DNA from: Bradyrhizobium australiense
GTDB lineage: Bacteria > Pseudomonadota > Alphaproteobacteria > Rhizobiales > Xanthobacteraceae
NCBI RefSeq assembly: GCF_013114825.1
Contig: NZ_JAAVLX010000002.1
Span: forward strand, 372,001 to 436,000
Length of the DNA stretch: 64,000 bases
Direction of reading: 5' to 3'
A program made the translations under genes and the position numbers. Below the pieces are notes generated by a model, which made no database searches, was not told the DNA's origin, and saw only the letters and a program-made list of their open reading frames with translations. This document shows positions 26,636-35,181 of this stretch, one piece after another (the first letter of the stretch is position 1; each line of letters starts with the position of its first letter).

Positions 26636-26648
26636 TCACATGGTGTGA
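26636..26648. promoter_or_regulatory. palindrome TCACA-TGG-TGTGA upstream of the HExxH gene
   Basis: A perfect 5-3-5 palindrome lies 15 bases upstream of the proposed start at 26621. It is a modest candidate operator. The arms are short and chance cannot be excluded. Confidence 0.3.
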
Positions 26649-26651
26649 CAT

Positions 26652-27078
26652 TGCAAGGCTTCGGGAAAAAGATTTCGGTCAGCTCGAGGTCCCGCGGCGT
26701 CTTATTCTACCCGCGGCAGGGCCAATACGCTGCAATTGCTATCGAAAACGCCGGGGCTTAGGTGTTCCGGGTCCGAGCCTGCGTGGCGGCGCGCTTGCGA
26801 GATAGCCGGACGGACAGGCGAGTAGGTGGGGGATTGGTGAATCACGGCGCCGTCGCGTTCGATCTGTCCGCAGACTGCGGTATCCAGACGATCGTACCGC
26901 GCCACTGGAGCTTAGGCAGCGACGACCAGACACGGACGATCCGGATGCCCGCGGTCGCGCAGCGGGGCGCGAGCTTCGACCTCGCGCATCTGCGAGGTTC
27001 GGGTTGTCCCAATCGTCGTTGCGACGAAGGCGCAACCGGAGTTACTGGATCAACTTCGTTGGACCACGGACGGCATCG
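26652..27078. other. no recognisable gene (about 430 bases)
   Basis: Only short, Arg-rich shadow frames occur here. This is the junction between the HExxH gene promoter and the helicase remnant. Confidence 0.3.
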
Positions 27079-27968
27079 CTGAACCGCTCAGAGCCTGAAT
27101 TTCTCATCAGCGTGATGGATCGGCATCAGGAGTGGTGCACCATTGTCTGCTTGGTTGGAGGAGGTCAAGAAATCAACGCCGGTGAAGCCGGTCTAACCGA
27201 ATGGTTTGAAGCACTCAGAAAGCGATTTCCCATTGGCTGATATATACGTCTCCCCAACTCAATCACCGCGACTATCATTGGGGGCAAGATTTGGCCGGTA
27301 TGCTTGCGGGCCTGAGGCACGAAACGCGTGATGCGTTGCATCTTGCCGTATCAGTGCGTTCATTTCGCGCGGAGAAAGTATCAGAGTTCGTTGGCGCGCT
27401 CATTGCAGGGGAAGATAAAAGCGCCCGCGCGCTCTACCAAGAGATAAAAGCCACCTATCCGATTGCGGTGACACGCGACCTTGAAAGAGCGTGGAGTTGG
27501 TTACGATCTCGGGCCCGAGGTTCGGAACGATTTGGGCTGGTCGCGTCATCGGGCGCTTATAGGCTCAAGCCTGAGGGATTGAACGTATCCCAAGACCTCA
27601 GTGCCACTCACTGGTTCCTCAATGACAAGAGTGACGTGCGTTCGTCGTATTATCTCGAAGACCCCGCTACCGAATTTGATATCCAGGGTTTAGAACTCGA
27701 TTGGGTTGGCGTTTGTTGGGAAGCAGACTTTCGGATAGTCGATGGAAAATGGTCCCATCACAAATTTAGCGGCTCCGCCTGGCAAAACGTTAACAATGAA
27801 CACCGTCGAACATACTTGGCCAACGCTTATCGCGTCCTGCTGACAAGGGCTCGCCAGGGCATGATTGTCTATGTTCCTAGGGGCAATCCAAATGATCCCA
27901 CGCGTCAGCCAATTCAATACGAAGCAACATTTCAGTTTCTTCTAGATTGCGGGCTAGAAGCGACTTAA
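27079..27968 (+). pseudogene. DUF2075 helicase, C-terminal part, frameshifted
   Basis: The plus strand carries the C-terminal half of a DUF2075 (Schlafen-like) helicase in two frames. The first (to about 27240) reads [37 protein letters not shown]. The second (27291-27968) carries DLSATHWFL, DIQGLELDWVGVCWEADF and the last motif RTYLANAYRVLLTRARQGM. The frameshift is near 27230 (RFPxxQVYISP is split). The N-terminal nuclease-like part and the Walker motifs are absent from this side. The missing N-terminal piece lies on the opposite strand at 29022-29382. Confidence 0.8.
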
Positions 27969-28023
27969 CTGCCGTTCGATCAGCATGGTCGGTGCCGCTG
28001 CCCTCGCGACTTGGCTTTCGGTG

Positions 28024-28077
28024 AAAAAGAATTCTTATGCTCGGCAATTTTCCCCTCCCTCGGGGAGGCGGCCTACG
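28024..28077 (+). repeat. diverged intergenic repeat, copy A
   Basis: A run of A, then GAATTCTTAT, a GGCAATTTTC-like core, CCCTCCCTCGGGG and GGCGGC. It aligns with copies at 28623-28668 and 28669-28725. The shared layout (A-run, ATTCTTAT, AATTTT, CCCTCCC, G/C-rich end) is unlikely to be chance at this density. Confidence 0.5.
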
Positions 28078-28195
28078 CTGCCTTTTGGCATTGCCACACC
28101 CGTTGCATCATTGAAAAATCAGTCAGTCCTCAGGCACACCGGCCAACCGCATCCCATCGCAAAGCCGGCTATGACCATCGAGGAAAATCGGATTG

Positions 28196-28531
28196 TCACT
28201 CGCTAAGTAAGAGCGTAAGCGTCGGATCGAGAATTCGGAATAACATGCGCCGGTCCTGAGGGACGCTTTCGTTGCGTTCGGCCATCACCGCCTGCACCGC
28301 CACGGCACACTCGACCGCATCCACCACAGAGGGAAATTCGACTAACAAGCCGTCTCCCGTGGTCTTGACGATCCGACCACCATGCATTGCAAGCAGTGCA
28401 TCAGTGACGCTACGGTGTTCACGAAGAATGCGAGCGGTGCCGACCTCATCGAGGCCCATCAAACGAGAAAAACCGGCCACATCAGCGGCTAGTATCGCCG
28501 ATAACCTGCGTCCTACCCGGATTGGCTGCAC
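28196..28531 (-). pseudogene. class III adenylate cyclase, N-terminal fragment
   Basis: The frame encodes the start of a class III nucleotide cyclase of the rhizobial type. It has RRLSAILAADVAGFSRLMG with the first metal-binding Asp, GGRIVKTTGDGLLVEFPSVVDAVECA with the second metal Asp, and the start of the RMLFRIGINLGD region. After RMLFRI the sequence changes to LDPTLTLLLSE and ends. The catalytic domain normally needs about 150 more residues, so this is a 3'-truncated remnant, probably cut by an insertion or deletion. Confidence 0.75.
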
Positions 28532-28622
28532 TTCGGCCAGCCCTCAATCCCCCGCCGCAACTATGTACAAGTTTGTCGGACGTGGGAACGGCGAGGCTGA
28601 GGGCGTCCGGCGGCCCATCGCC

Positions 28623-28668
28623 AAAAACGAATTCTTATTCTGGTCAGTTTTCCTCTCCCGGGGGCCGC
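28623..28668 (+). repeat. diverged intergenic repeat, copy B
   Basis: It has the same layout as copy A (A-run, GAATTCTTAT, GTTTTCCTCTCCC, G-rich end). It directly adjoins copy C. Confidence 0.5.
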
Positions 28669-28725
28669 AAAAAAGCATTCTTATCCGCAGCAATTTTTCC
28701 CTCCCCCGGTGCGGCTACGGAAACG
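28669..28725 (+). repeat. diverged intergenic repeat, copy C
   Basis: Tandem with copy B: A-run, GCATTCTTAT, CAATTTTTCCCTCCCCC, and a GGCTACG end that recalls copy A's GGCCTACG. Confidence 0.5.
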
Positions 28726-28780
28726 TCCGTACCGGGGACCGGAACAGGGCTGCCCCTTCCGTTCATAGGCGCCCTCGTCA

Positions 28781-28824
28781 GTCATAGGCGCCCTTGTTTG
28801 CGGAGGGCGCCTATGACCTTTTTT
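28781..28824 (+). terminator. strong hairpin followed by a T-run
   Basis: Perfect 13-base arms GTCATAGGCGCCC (28781-28793) and GGGCGCCTATGAC (28805-28817) with an 11-base loop are followed by CTTTTTT. This is the standard shape of a factor-independent terminator on the plus strand. A partial extra copy of the left arm (CATAGGCGCCCT) lies at 28763-28774. Confidence 0.75.
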
Positions 28825-28830
28825 GGGCGC

Positions 28831-29001
28831 CTAGCCGGCCGACACCTTGGCGCGGAGTTCGTCAAGCTGCCGTTCCAAAAAATCGTTCGCGACCAGGAGC
28901 GACTTCACCGCCTCCCTCGGCTCGCCGCCGCAGGCTGCTATCACCTGGTCCGCCGCGAGGTCCAGGTCGGCGACTTCGGGCGTGGCTTCCGTGACAGACA
29001 T
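28831..29001 (-). CDS. small conserved hypothetical protein, 56 aa
   Basis: The product MSVTEATPEVADLDLAADQV, followed by IAACGGEPREAVKSLLVANDFL, then a helix ending ELRAKVSAG, resembles a family of about 75-residue rhizobial proteins with a conserved ACGG turn. This copy ends at SAG, where relatives usually continue with a YARGR tail, so it may be truncated. The ATG at 29001 is the family-like start. The function is unknown. It lies downstream of the helicase N-terminal fragment and in the same direction. Confidence 0.5.
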   Translation of the reverse strand: MSVTEATPEVADLDLAADQVIAACGGEPREAVKSLLVANDFLERQLDELRAKVSAG

Positions 29002-29021
29002 GGCCCTAGACGAGTCAATCC

Positions 29022-29382
29022 GTCGCGAATGACTGCCAGCATGAAAATTCTTCAAGTCTAGAGCATAGTCCATGACCTGATCGACCGCCGATGCGTCGTA
29101 TTTTTCTGCACCTACTTTGAACTCAATGTGGAAAATGATGCCGTCCAAAACAACCAAGGCATCCACGCGCTTTCCCATACGCGGGATTGAAAATTCGAGA
29201 GCGATCCAACCCCTGGCAACTCGGCGTAGCTCGCTCTGCAAGAGGCCGATTTAGGCGATCCAAGCATTGCGTTGTAGCGGAACGAGGTCATGCGGATGAT
29301 GTTCGGCTAAATGCCCTAGAACCGCCTGCACGGGCTTGGTCAGAAAATCGGCGACGGTCGAGGTGTAGTAGGCTTGCTGCAT
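29022..29382 (-). pseudogene. DUF2075 helicase, N-terminal part, with a nonsense codon
   Basis: The minus strand encodes the N-terminal nuclease-like segment of a DUF2075 protein: MQQAYYTSTVADFLTKPV, GHLAEHHPHDLVPLQRNAW, then a TAA at 29251-29253 (expected Gln), then RGWIALEFSIPRMGKRVDALVVL, IIFHIEFKVG and DQVMDYALDLKNFHAGSH. The IEFK segment fits the PD-(D/E)xK-like nuclease fold of the family. The homology breaks near 29022. The rest of such a protein, minus the ATP-binding part, lies at 27079-27968 in the opposite orientation. Confidence 0.8.
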
Positions 29383-29804
29383 TGCGGGCAATCATCCATG
29401 AATGGACTAACGGCATAAAGCAGCATAACGAATTCAGTATTGAACCATATTGATTGCGCTGTTGTCGCCGCAGTTTCCTGATTATGCGAAAACTCCCATA
29501 TGGCCTTCCTCGAATACAGCCCAAAACAGACCCTGTATCAGTATTGCTCAGTCGGTAGTTTCCGCAAACTAATTGCGTCAAAAGGTCCTCTGGTGTACCG
29601 ATCTATCTTGGCTGGCGAGCCTACCGATACAAACGAGACTTACCGTTGACGCGTATTCCTTTAACCATTTGCGCGCACAGGCGATGACGCGATTTTCGTC
29701 GCGCTCTTGGTCTGGCCCAATCCCTGACCTCTGCCAATTTGACCCGCGAGCAGAGACTTTTGTGCGTCCCGAGCCTATTTAGGACAATCTTGCGCAAAGT
29801 TCTC
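29383..29804. other. no recognisable gene (about 420 bases)
   Basis: Contains the upstream flank of the DUF2075 fragment and short frames without motifs. I see no supportable feature. Confidence 0.3.
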
Positions 29805-30842
29805 TCAGATATTGCTGAATTTGTGGCTCTTGTAGCCCCAGTCGTCGAACGTCATGCCGCCATAGGTGAGCGAGTTGCTCCTATTGCTTGTGGACACTGC
29901 ATCCTGCATACGCCGCGTCAGCACGTTGCGCTCGACCTCCTTAAGGCCATCCCACCAAGGAATGTTCATACACGTGTTTTCGATATACTCGAACACAAGC
30001 TGTAGGATCAGCGTGGTATAGCGTTTGGGATCCTGTAAAATAAGAGATTGAGCAAGTCGTAGAGCAGCCGTCTCTTTTTTCAGCCAAGCAAGCACAAAGA
30101 ATGCTCCCTCATCATTTGCGAGGAGAGATATCGTGGCGTGCTGATACTTTGTCTCATCGATGCCCAACACTTGAACCATGCGGCCGTTGAAATCGTATTC
30201 AGGGCCAAACCCGCCGACGCTCATGACCCCCGGCGGACGCTGAAATTGAATGATGAGCGAACTCACATCGTCATGGCTGACAGAAAATATACTGCGCTCA
30301 CAGTCAGAGAAGGTTCGGCCTATGTCCAGCAGGCCCAGCTTAGAGCCGTGGAGAAAGGCATCGACAATTTCCTGCTTAAACGCATTTTCGACGACCCTTT
30401 CATCGATCATAGAGGCGTGTTCGAAGGTGGCTAAGCTTCGCATCTTGCGGTAGACCTCTGATGCAACGCCACGATAATTCAGGGTAGCCACCTGAACGTC
30501 AGTTCCCTCAAGAGCCGCGTTCTCAACGCACAAAAATATTTCACGATCATGCTTGGCGCAAAAGCACTTTAGTACCGAGAATTGAGAGGTGCCAAATTTA
30601 CCTATTTCCAGCTTTCCCTCGTTTTTTGCAAGCGTAGGAAGATTGCCTTTGAAGGCATAAACGTGGCTATTGATTGCGATGCGCTGAAGCTGACTGCGGG
30701 GTATCGTATGCGCGTTGATAATCGGACCTTCGCAAGCATCCGCTGAAGAGTTTGCCAAGCAAAGCTTTAAATCGCCTACTTTTTTGAGAGCATCGGCAGT
30801 GGCCCAAAATTTGGGATCATGAAGGTTTGAAGTCTTAGTCAT
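29805..30842 (-). CDS. protein with an HNH-like zinc-binding N-terminal region
   Basis: A 345-aa soluble protein. The N-terminal part has CEGPIINAHTIPRSQLQRIA and, about 50 residues later, CFCAKHDREIFLCVE. This Cys, then HTIP, then CxxH arrangement is like a treble-clef or HNH-type zinc site seen in a widespread family of unclear function. The rest is a helical domain without known motifs. The frame shows no signs of decay. It lies in a region of remnants with lower GC content, so a mobile defence-type role is possible but not shown. Confidence 0.6.
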   Translation of the reverse strand: MTKTSNLHDPKFWATADALKKVGDLKLCLANSSADACEGPIINAHTIPRSQLQRIAINSHVYAFKGNLPTLAKNEGKLEIGKFGTSQFSVLKCFCAKHDREIFLCVENAALEGTDVQVATLNYRGVASEVYRKMRSLATFEHASMIDERVVENAFKQEIVDAFLHGSKLGLLDIGRTFSDCERSIFSVSHDDVSSLIIQFQRPPGVMSVGGFGPEYDFNGRMVQVLGIDETKYQHATISLLANDEGAFFVLAWLKKETAALRLAQSLILQDPKRYTTLILQLVFEYIENTCMNIPWWDGLKEVERNVLTRRMQDAVSTSNRSNSLTYGGMTFDDWGYKSHKFSNI

Positions 30843-31108
30843 CTTAACTACCTAATGCGTCCAACGGGAAACGGCCCGAAGAGGGCCGTCGCGTGCGTCC
30901 AAGGCTAGGATGAGGATATTGCCCCGACCGTCTCCCAATAGGCGCAACGTTGCGAGCGGCGCAACTGCTGCAAAGTGTGACGCGATTGCAGCGGTTCGCA
31001 CGGCACCAATCAGGAAGAATCACGTCCTGTAGACCAAATCGCCGGTAGCTTACGTCATAGTTCCACCCGGAATTTGCCTCAAGTAGCAAGTGCTTGGAAG
31101 GGGAGAAC

Positions 31109-31429
31109 ATGGGCAGACCTATCGGATCCGTAAACAGGGAAAAGCCGTTTGCTGATGCGCTCCGGATGGCCCTTCGGAGCGGCAATCCATATCGGCTGCG
31201 CGGGATCACCGAGAAGCTGATTGAGAAAGCCGAACAGGGTGATCTGCAAGCAATCAAAGAGGTCGGAGACAGGCTGGACGGCAAGTGTACGCAGACCATC
31301 GAACGCGGCGAGGTCTCCGTAGAGGCGCTGACCGACGCCGAACTGTTCGCGATCATTCGGAGCGGATCACGCGGGCCGGAGGATGAGACCAAACTTATTT
31401 GCGGACCCGTTCGGCCAATCGAAAAGTAG
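31109..31429 (+). CDS. DUF5681-like phage/plasmid-associated small protein
   Basis: The 106-aa product reads GRPIGSVNREKPFADALRMA at its start and has the helix ITEKLIEKAEQGDLQAIKEVGDRLDGK, features of a small DUF5681-like family often found near phage or integrative element genes. The role is not known; DNA binding is a reasonable guess. The ATG at 31109 follows GGGGAG. It lies just upstream of the tRNA-like and integrase remnant region and could belong to that lost element. Confidence 0.6.
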   Translation: MGRPIGSVNREKPFADALRMALRSGNPYRLRGITEKLIEKAEQGDLQAIKEVGDRLDGKCTQTIERGEVSVEALTDAELFAIIRSGSRGPEDETKLICGPVRPIEK

Positions 31430-31524
31430 CGAGACCGCGCATCGTCTGGGGACCAATCTGGGGACCGAAAGCAGAGAATGATAGTTTTATCAAGTATTAT
31501 CAATAGGATAGAAAAAATTCGTGG

Positions 31525-31553
31525 CGGAGAGAGTGGGAGTCAAACCTACGATT
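31525..31553. repeat. tRNA-Ser 3'-end-like sequence, copy A1 (attachment-site-like)
   Basis: CGGAGAGAGTGGGAGTCAAACC, with its flanks, resembles the complement of a tRNA-Ser 3' end (T-arm and acceptor), but without a full cloverleaf. Twenty-six of 29 bases match copy B1 at 58361-58389 (counted by hand). An integrase fragment lies 400 bases to the right. This suggests an old att site. Confidence 0.5.
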
Positions 31554-31668
31554 TTCGATAATTCCGTGTCGAACAGCTGAAACTGCGCGTCAGTACTTTC
31601 TACCTCCTGCTCTCGAAAATCCAGATCCTGCACGTTCGCCACAAGCGCGCTCACATTAGCTCTGGTGA

Positions 31669-31759
31669 GATTTTTGTTGATCTCCCGGTGCACACGTCGT
31701 GCACACGCCGCCGTCTAAGCAATTGAAAAACTTGACCTCTCGCTCCAATCCATCATGGG
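31669..31759. repeat. 91-base direct repeat, copy A2
   Basis: The 91 bases align without gaps to 58618-58708 with about 9 mismatches (hand count, about 90% identity). They include GTGCACAC-GTC-GTGCACAC (31688-31706). Confidence 0.75.
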
Positions 31760-31886
31760 TGCCACAGAAAAGCGATAGTCTTGCGATTCCAATGATTTAC
31801 CCTACACTCTCAATGGGATGAAAGAAGAACGTGTGCACTCCAAACTAGACGAAATTGCACACGTTTGTACCCGTTTTGACCTCTCG

Positions 31887-31905
31887 GTGCACACATGGTG
31901 CACAC
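31887..31905. repeat. GTGCACAC-N3-GTGCACAC motif next to the integrase start
   Basis: Two perfect 8-base direct copies spaced by ATG lie 21 bases upstream of the integrase start at 31926. The same motif occurs at 31688-31706 and 58637-58655. It could be an integrase arm-binding site. Confidence 0.4.
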
Positions 31906-31925
31906 GAAAGCCGGAGTGCACACGC

Positions 31926-32281
31926 GTGGCGACCTTCACTCAGTTGGCATCTGGAAACTGGCGCGTCCAGGTCCGCCGCAAGACCCGTTATGTGGCCGAG
32001 ACGTTCCGACGACGCAAGGACGGAGAAGAATGGGCGCTCGAGATGGAGCGCAATATCGACCGCAACGAATCGTCCAAGCCACGCCTGGTCCGGAACGTTC
32101 GCACATTTGGCGACCTGATCGACCTGCACGACGAGGACATGCGCGAAGTTGGAAAGCCCCTCGCCGGTCAAAAGCTGCCGTGATGGCGTCGCTCAAGACT
32201 GAGCTCGGCAGTGTGAAACTGCCCGCGCTCAATCGAGAACGGTTGATCGAGTTTGGAAGAAAGCGCGCCAAACAGTTGCGC
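31926..32281 (+). pseudogene. tyrosine-type integrase, N-terminal fragment, frameshifted
   Basis: The frame from GTG 31926 encodes an N-terminal arm-binding-like domain (ATFTQLASGNWRVQVRRK, TRYVAETFRRRKDGEEWAL, TFGDLIDLHDEDMREVGKPL). It then frameshifts near 32165 into SLKTELGSVKLPALNRERLIEFGRKR. Relatives continue for about 250 residues with the catalytic Arg, His, Arg and Tyr, which are missing here. The coding sequence stops and merges into another gene just before flgK. It marks the site of an old integration. Confidence 0.75.
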
Positions 32282-32455
32282 ATGACGATGGATGAGAACA
32301 TCACCCGGCTGCGTGCCGCCATCGAGGCTAGTCAGCGCCGCATCGACGCCGTGATGGCCGCGATCCGCGAGCAGATCTCCGATAACTCCCCTTACGGATC
32401 GAACGGGCGCGTCAAAGGCCAGATGGCGTCCTACGCGCGCAATGTGCAGATCTGA
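32282..32455 (+). CDS. small protein upstream of flgK, 57 aa
   Basis: The frame ATG 32282 encodes a helical product (MTMDENITRLRAAIEASQRR, DAVMAAIREQIS, GRVKGQMASYARNVQI). It lies 24 bases before flgK in the same direction, where small flagellar genes are common, and it could be a chaperone-like partner. The upstream sequence belongs to the integrase fragment, so its start could be artificial. The role is unknown. Confidence 0.35.
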   Translation: MTMDENITRLRAAIEASQRRIDAVMAAIREQISDNSPYGSNGRVKGQMASYARNVQI

Positions 32456-32479
32456 TCAACCCAGAGTCGCGAGGTCACG

Positions 32480-34252
32480 GTGTCGCTCGATATAGCACGC
32501 AGCATTGCTGTCAGCAGCCTGATGGCAAGCCAGGTTCAGATCAGCGTTGCGTCTTCAAACGTCTCAAACGCCGACACCACCGGCTATACGGTCAAGACGG
32601 CCAATCAGGTTTCGACAACGAGCGGTGGCGCCGGGACCGGGGTGGCCATCACAGGCATCACCAGCAATGTCGACAAGCTGCTGTTCAGGTCATTGATAAC
32701 GGCAGAATCGGAGCTTGGCGCCGCAGATATCGACGACAACTATCTCGACCGCCTGCAGGCACTTTATGGAAGCACGGCGGGAGCGGACGATACCGGCACT
32801 TCGATTGCCAACACGCTCGCCTCCCTGGAGGCGGCCGTGTCGTCACTGGCCGCGACCACAAGCAGCGCGTCTCTTCAATCCAGCGTCGTCACTGCGCTCG
32901 ACGATCTGGCATCCCAGTTGCGCGAAACCTCGAACGGCATTCAAGAACTGCGCAGCACGGCCGATGCGGCGATTTCTTCCGATGTTGATCAGGTGAATGA
33001 CAATCTGAAGACCATTGCCAGTCTCAACGCCCAGATCAAGCAGGCGGCCGCCGCCCGCCAGCCGACTGGCGACCTTGAGGATCAACGCAACGTCGCCCTG
33101 CAGAGCGTCGCGACCAGGATGAACGTCAGCTACTTCATTTCGTCTACCGGAGACATGCAGGTTTACACAGCATCCGGTCAGACGTTAGTCGACAGTAGCG
33201 CTCCTCACCTGCTCAGCTTCACCGCGGCGTCGTCAGTTACCGCAACTGCGGCCTACGATCCCAATTCGTCATCCGGGTTGAGCGGCATCTCGGTCAATGG
33301 CGTCGATGTCACCTCGCAGATTACATCCGGCGAGATCGACGCTCTGATCAATTTGCGCGACACCGTGTTGCCCGCCGCACAATCCCAGCTCGATCAGCTC
33401 GCCAACGAGCTGACAGACGGCCTGAATGCCGCCAGCAATCAGGGTACGTCGCTGCCGCCGCCGTCGACTCTGACGGGCACAACGACCGTCAGTTCCTCGA
33501 CGGCCCTAAATGCAACGGGAACGGTGCGTATCGCCGTAGTCGACCAGTCCGGCAGCCTCGTATCCTATGGTGATCTGGACCTCTCGAATTATTCGACGAT
33601 CGGCGATCTCGTCAGTGCGATCAACGGCATCTCCGGCCTGAGCGCCTCGATCAATGCCAGCGGCAAGGTCGTGATCACGAGCTCCAGCAGCAGCAACGGC
33701 ATCGCGATCAACGAAATGACAAGTTCGGTAGGCGCCGACGGCACCGGCCTCTCGGATTATCTCGGCCTGAACGATCTCGTCACCGGGACAGGCGCATCGA
33801 ATTTTGCCGTACGCAGCGACATCCTGGCCAATTCCGGGCTACTGCCGGTCTCCACCCTCGATTCTTCGGCAACCTTGACGACAGGCGGCAAGGTACTGAC
33901 GGCGGGCTCCACCGACGTGGTCGATGCCATCTACGCAACGCTTACGGATTCTCGCACTTTCAGCGCATCGGGCGGACTGGGGTCGTCCACAGGCTCGTTC
34001 GCGGATTATGCAGCCGAGATCATCTCGAACGTCGCCTCAAAGGCGACCTCGGCTGCCACTACCTACACTTCGAAAACCACGGTCCAATCGACCTTCGCCA
34101 GCGCGATGTCGTCGCAATCCGGCGTCAATCTGGACGAAGAGACCGCCAAGATCAGCACCTTGCAGAACCAATATTCGGCCGCGTCGCAGTTGATTCAGGC
34201 CATTAACGAGATGTTCTCGTCGCTATTGAGCGCCGTACAGAGCGTTGGCTGA
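32480..34252 (+). CDS. flgK: flagellar hook-associated protein 1 (FlgK)
   Basis: The 590-aa product joins the flagellar hook to the filament. The N-terminal segment MSLDIARSIAVSSLMASQVQI and SVASSNVSNADTTGYT is the conserved FlgK/FlgE rod-hook motif. The C-terminal helix ISTLQNQYSAASQLIQAINEMFSSLLSAV is the typical end of FlgK. The middle is Ser/Thr-rich and variable. The start is a GTG (32480) after GAGGTCACG. flgL follows after 14 bases. No other flagellar structural gene is present in the window, and the sequence upstream is an integrase remnant, so the pair has been separated from its former neighbours on that side. Confidence 0.93.
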   Translation: MSLDIARSIAVSSLMASQVQISVASSNVSNADTTGYTVKTANQVSTTSGGAGTGVAITGITSNVDKLLFRSLITAESELGAADIDDNYLDRLQALYGSTAGADDTGTSIANTLASLEAAVSSLAATTSSASLQSSVVTALDDLASQLRETSNGIQELRSTADAAISSDVDQVNDNLKTIASLNAQIKQAAAARQPTGDLEDQRNVALQSVATRMNVSYFISSTGDMQVYTASGQTLVDSSAPHLLSFTAASSVTATAAYDPNSSSGLSGISVNGVDVTSQITSGEIDALINLRDTVLPAAQSQLDQLANELTDGLNAASNQGTSLPPPSTLTGTTTVSSSTALNATGTVRIAVVDQSGSLVSYGDLDLSNYSTIGDLVSAINGISGLSASINASGKVVITSSSSSNGIAINEMTSSVGADGTGLSDYLGLNDLVTGTGASNFAVRSDILANSGLLPVSTLDSSATLTTGGKVLTAGSTDVVDAIYATLTDSRTFSASGGLGSSTGSFADYAAEIISNVASKATSAATTYTSKTTVQSTFASAMSSQSGVNLDEETAKISTLQNQYSAASQLIQAINEMFSSLLSAVQSVG

Positions 34253-34266
34253 CAGGAATCCAAGCG

Positions 34267-35181
34267 ATGCAGATGCGCGTGGCCACATTCGGGATCAGCG
34301 ATCAGATGATCGCATCTGCTTTGCGTACGCAGAGCACTATGGCCAACCAACAGATCCAGGAAGCTTCCGGTCTGGTTTCGTCGGACTTCGGCGGACTTGG
34401 ATCCACAACGCAGCAGGTTCTCAATCTGCAGGTCTCGGCGACGCGGTCGCAGAGCTATATCGATGCGGCCACGCTCACCAATAGCGAGATCCAGGTGATG
34501 TATTCGGCGGTGAATTCGATCGCCGAGCTGGCAACCCAGTTCCGCGCGCTACTTACCAGCGCAACGAGTGCCTCCAGCAGCACCGACGCAGCCAGCGTCA
34601 CTGAATCAGCCAGGAACATGCTCGAACAGACTGCCTCCGTTCTCAACACGCAGTACAATGGTAGTTACGTTTTCGGCGGCTCGGAGACCAGGGCAGCGCC
34701 GGTGGACGTTTCGAGCACGAGTTACGCTGCAGCTATCTCGCCGTCTTCAGCCGATACCAGCTACTACCAGGGCGATAGCCAGCTAGCCTCGGTGCGCGTA
34801 TCCGATAGTCGGACCGTGTCCTATGGCGTGTCGGCGGACAGCCCCGCGTTCGAAAAACTCATGCGCGCGATGAACCTCGTGGCGAGTAACTCGCCACTTT
34901 CCACTGACACCCTGAACGAAGCGCTGGATCTGGCGGTCGACGCGGTCGACGAGCTCGGCCTCGTTCAAACGCGCATCTCGAATGCTTCGGCGTCGATCGA
35001 GACGGCCAGTGCCTATCAGACCGAATACCTGTCATACGTACAGACGCTGGGAAGCGACCTCACCAGTGTCGATGTTGCTGCGGTGACAGCCAAGCTGGCG
35101 ACCTATCAAGCCCAACTGACAGCATCCTACGCCGCCATCGCAAAGGTCCAGAGCCTGAACCTGGCGAGCTATCTGCGCTGA
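34267..35181 (+). CDS. flgL: flagellar hook-associated protein 3 (FlgL)
   Basis: The 304-aa product has the flagellin-like N-terminal helix RVATFGISDQMIASALRTQ and a C-terminal helix (SYVQTLGSDLTSVDVAAVTAKLATYQAQLTASYAAIAKVQSLNLASYLR) of the FlgL/flagellin type. It forms the second hook-filament junction layer with FlgK. The gene starts 14 bases after flgK, probably co-transcribed. An in-frame ATG 6 bases later (34273) is also possible. Length is normal. Confidence 0.9.
   Translation: MQMRVATFGISDQMIASALRTQSTMANQQIQEASGLVSSDFGGLGSTTQQVLNLQVSATRSQSYIDAATLTNSEIQVMYSAVNSIAELATQFRALLTSATSASSSTDAASVTESARNMLEQTASVLNTQYNGSYVFGGSETRAAPVDVSSTSYAAAISPSSADTSYYQGDSQLASVRVSDSRTVSYGVSADSPAFEKLMRAMNLVASNSPLSTDTLNEALDLAVDAVDELGLVQTRISNASASIETASAYQTEYLSYVQTLGSDLTSVDVAAVTAKLATYQAQLTASYAAIAKVQSLNLASYLR

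Noticed and set aside
12873..28223. Shared 15-mer AAGAGCGTAAGCGTC at 12873-12887 and 28209-28223
   Set aside because: A 15-base match between two places in 64 kb is expected about once or more by chance, and the flanks do not align.
28781..28817. CRISPR or tandem array from the repeated CATAGGCGCCC units
   Set aside because: Only two copies plus an inverted one, fitting a terminator hairpin with a duplicated arm.
31525..31553. A functional tRNA-Ser gene
   Set aside because: Only the 3' end resembles a tRNA, with changes in the T-loop and no anticodon arm or 5' acceptor strand.
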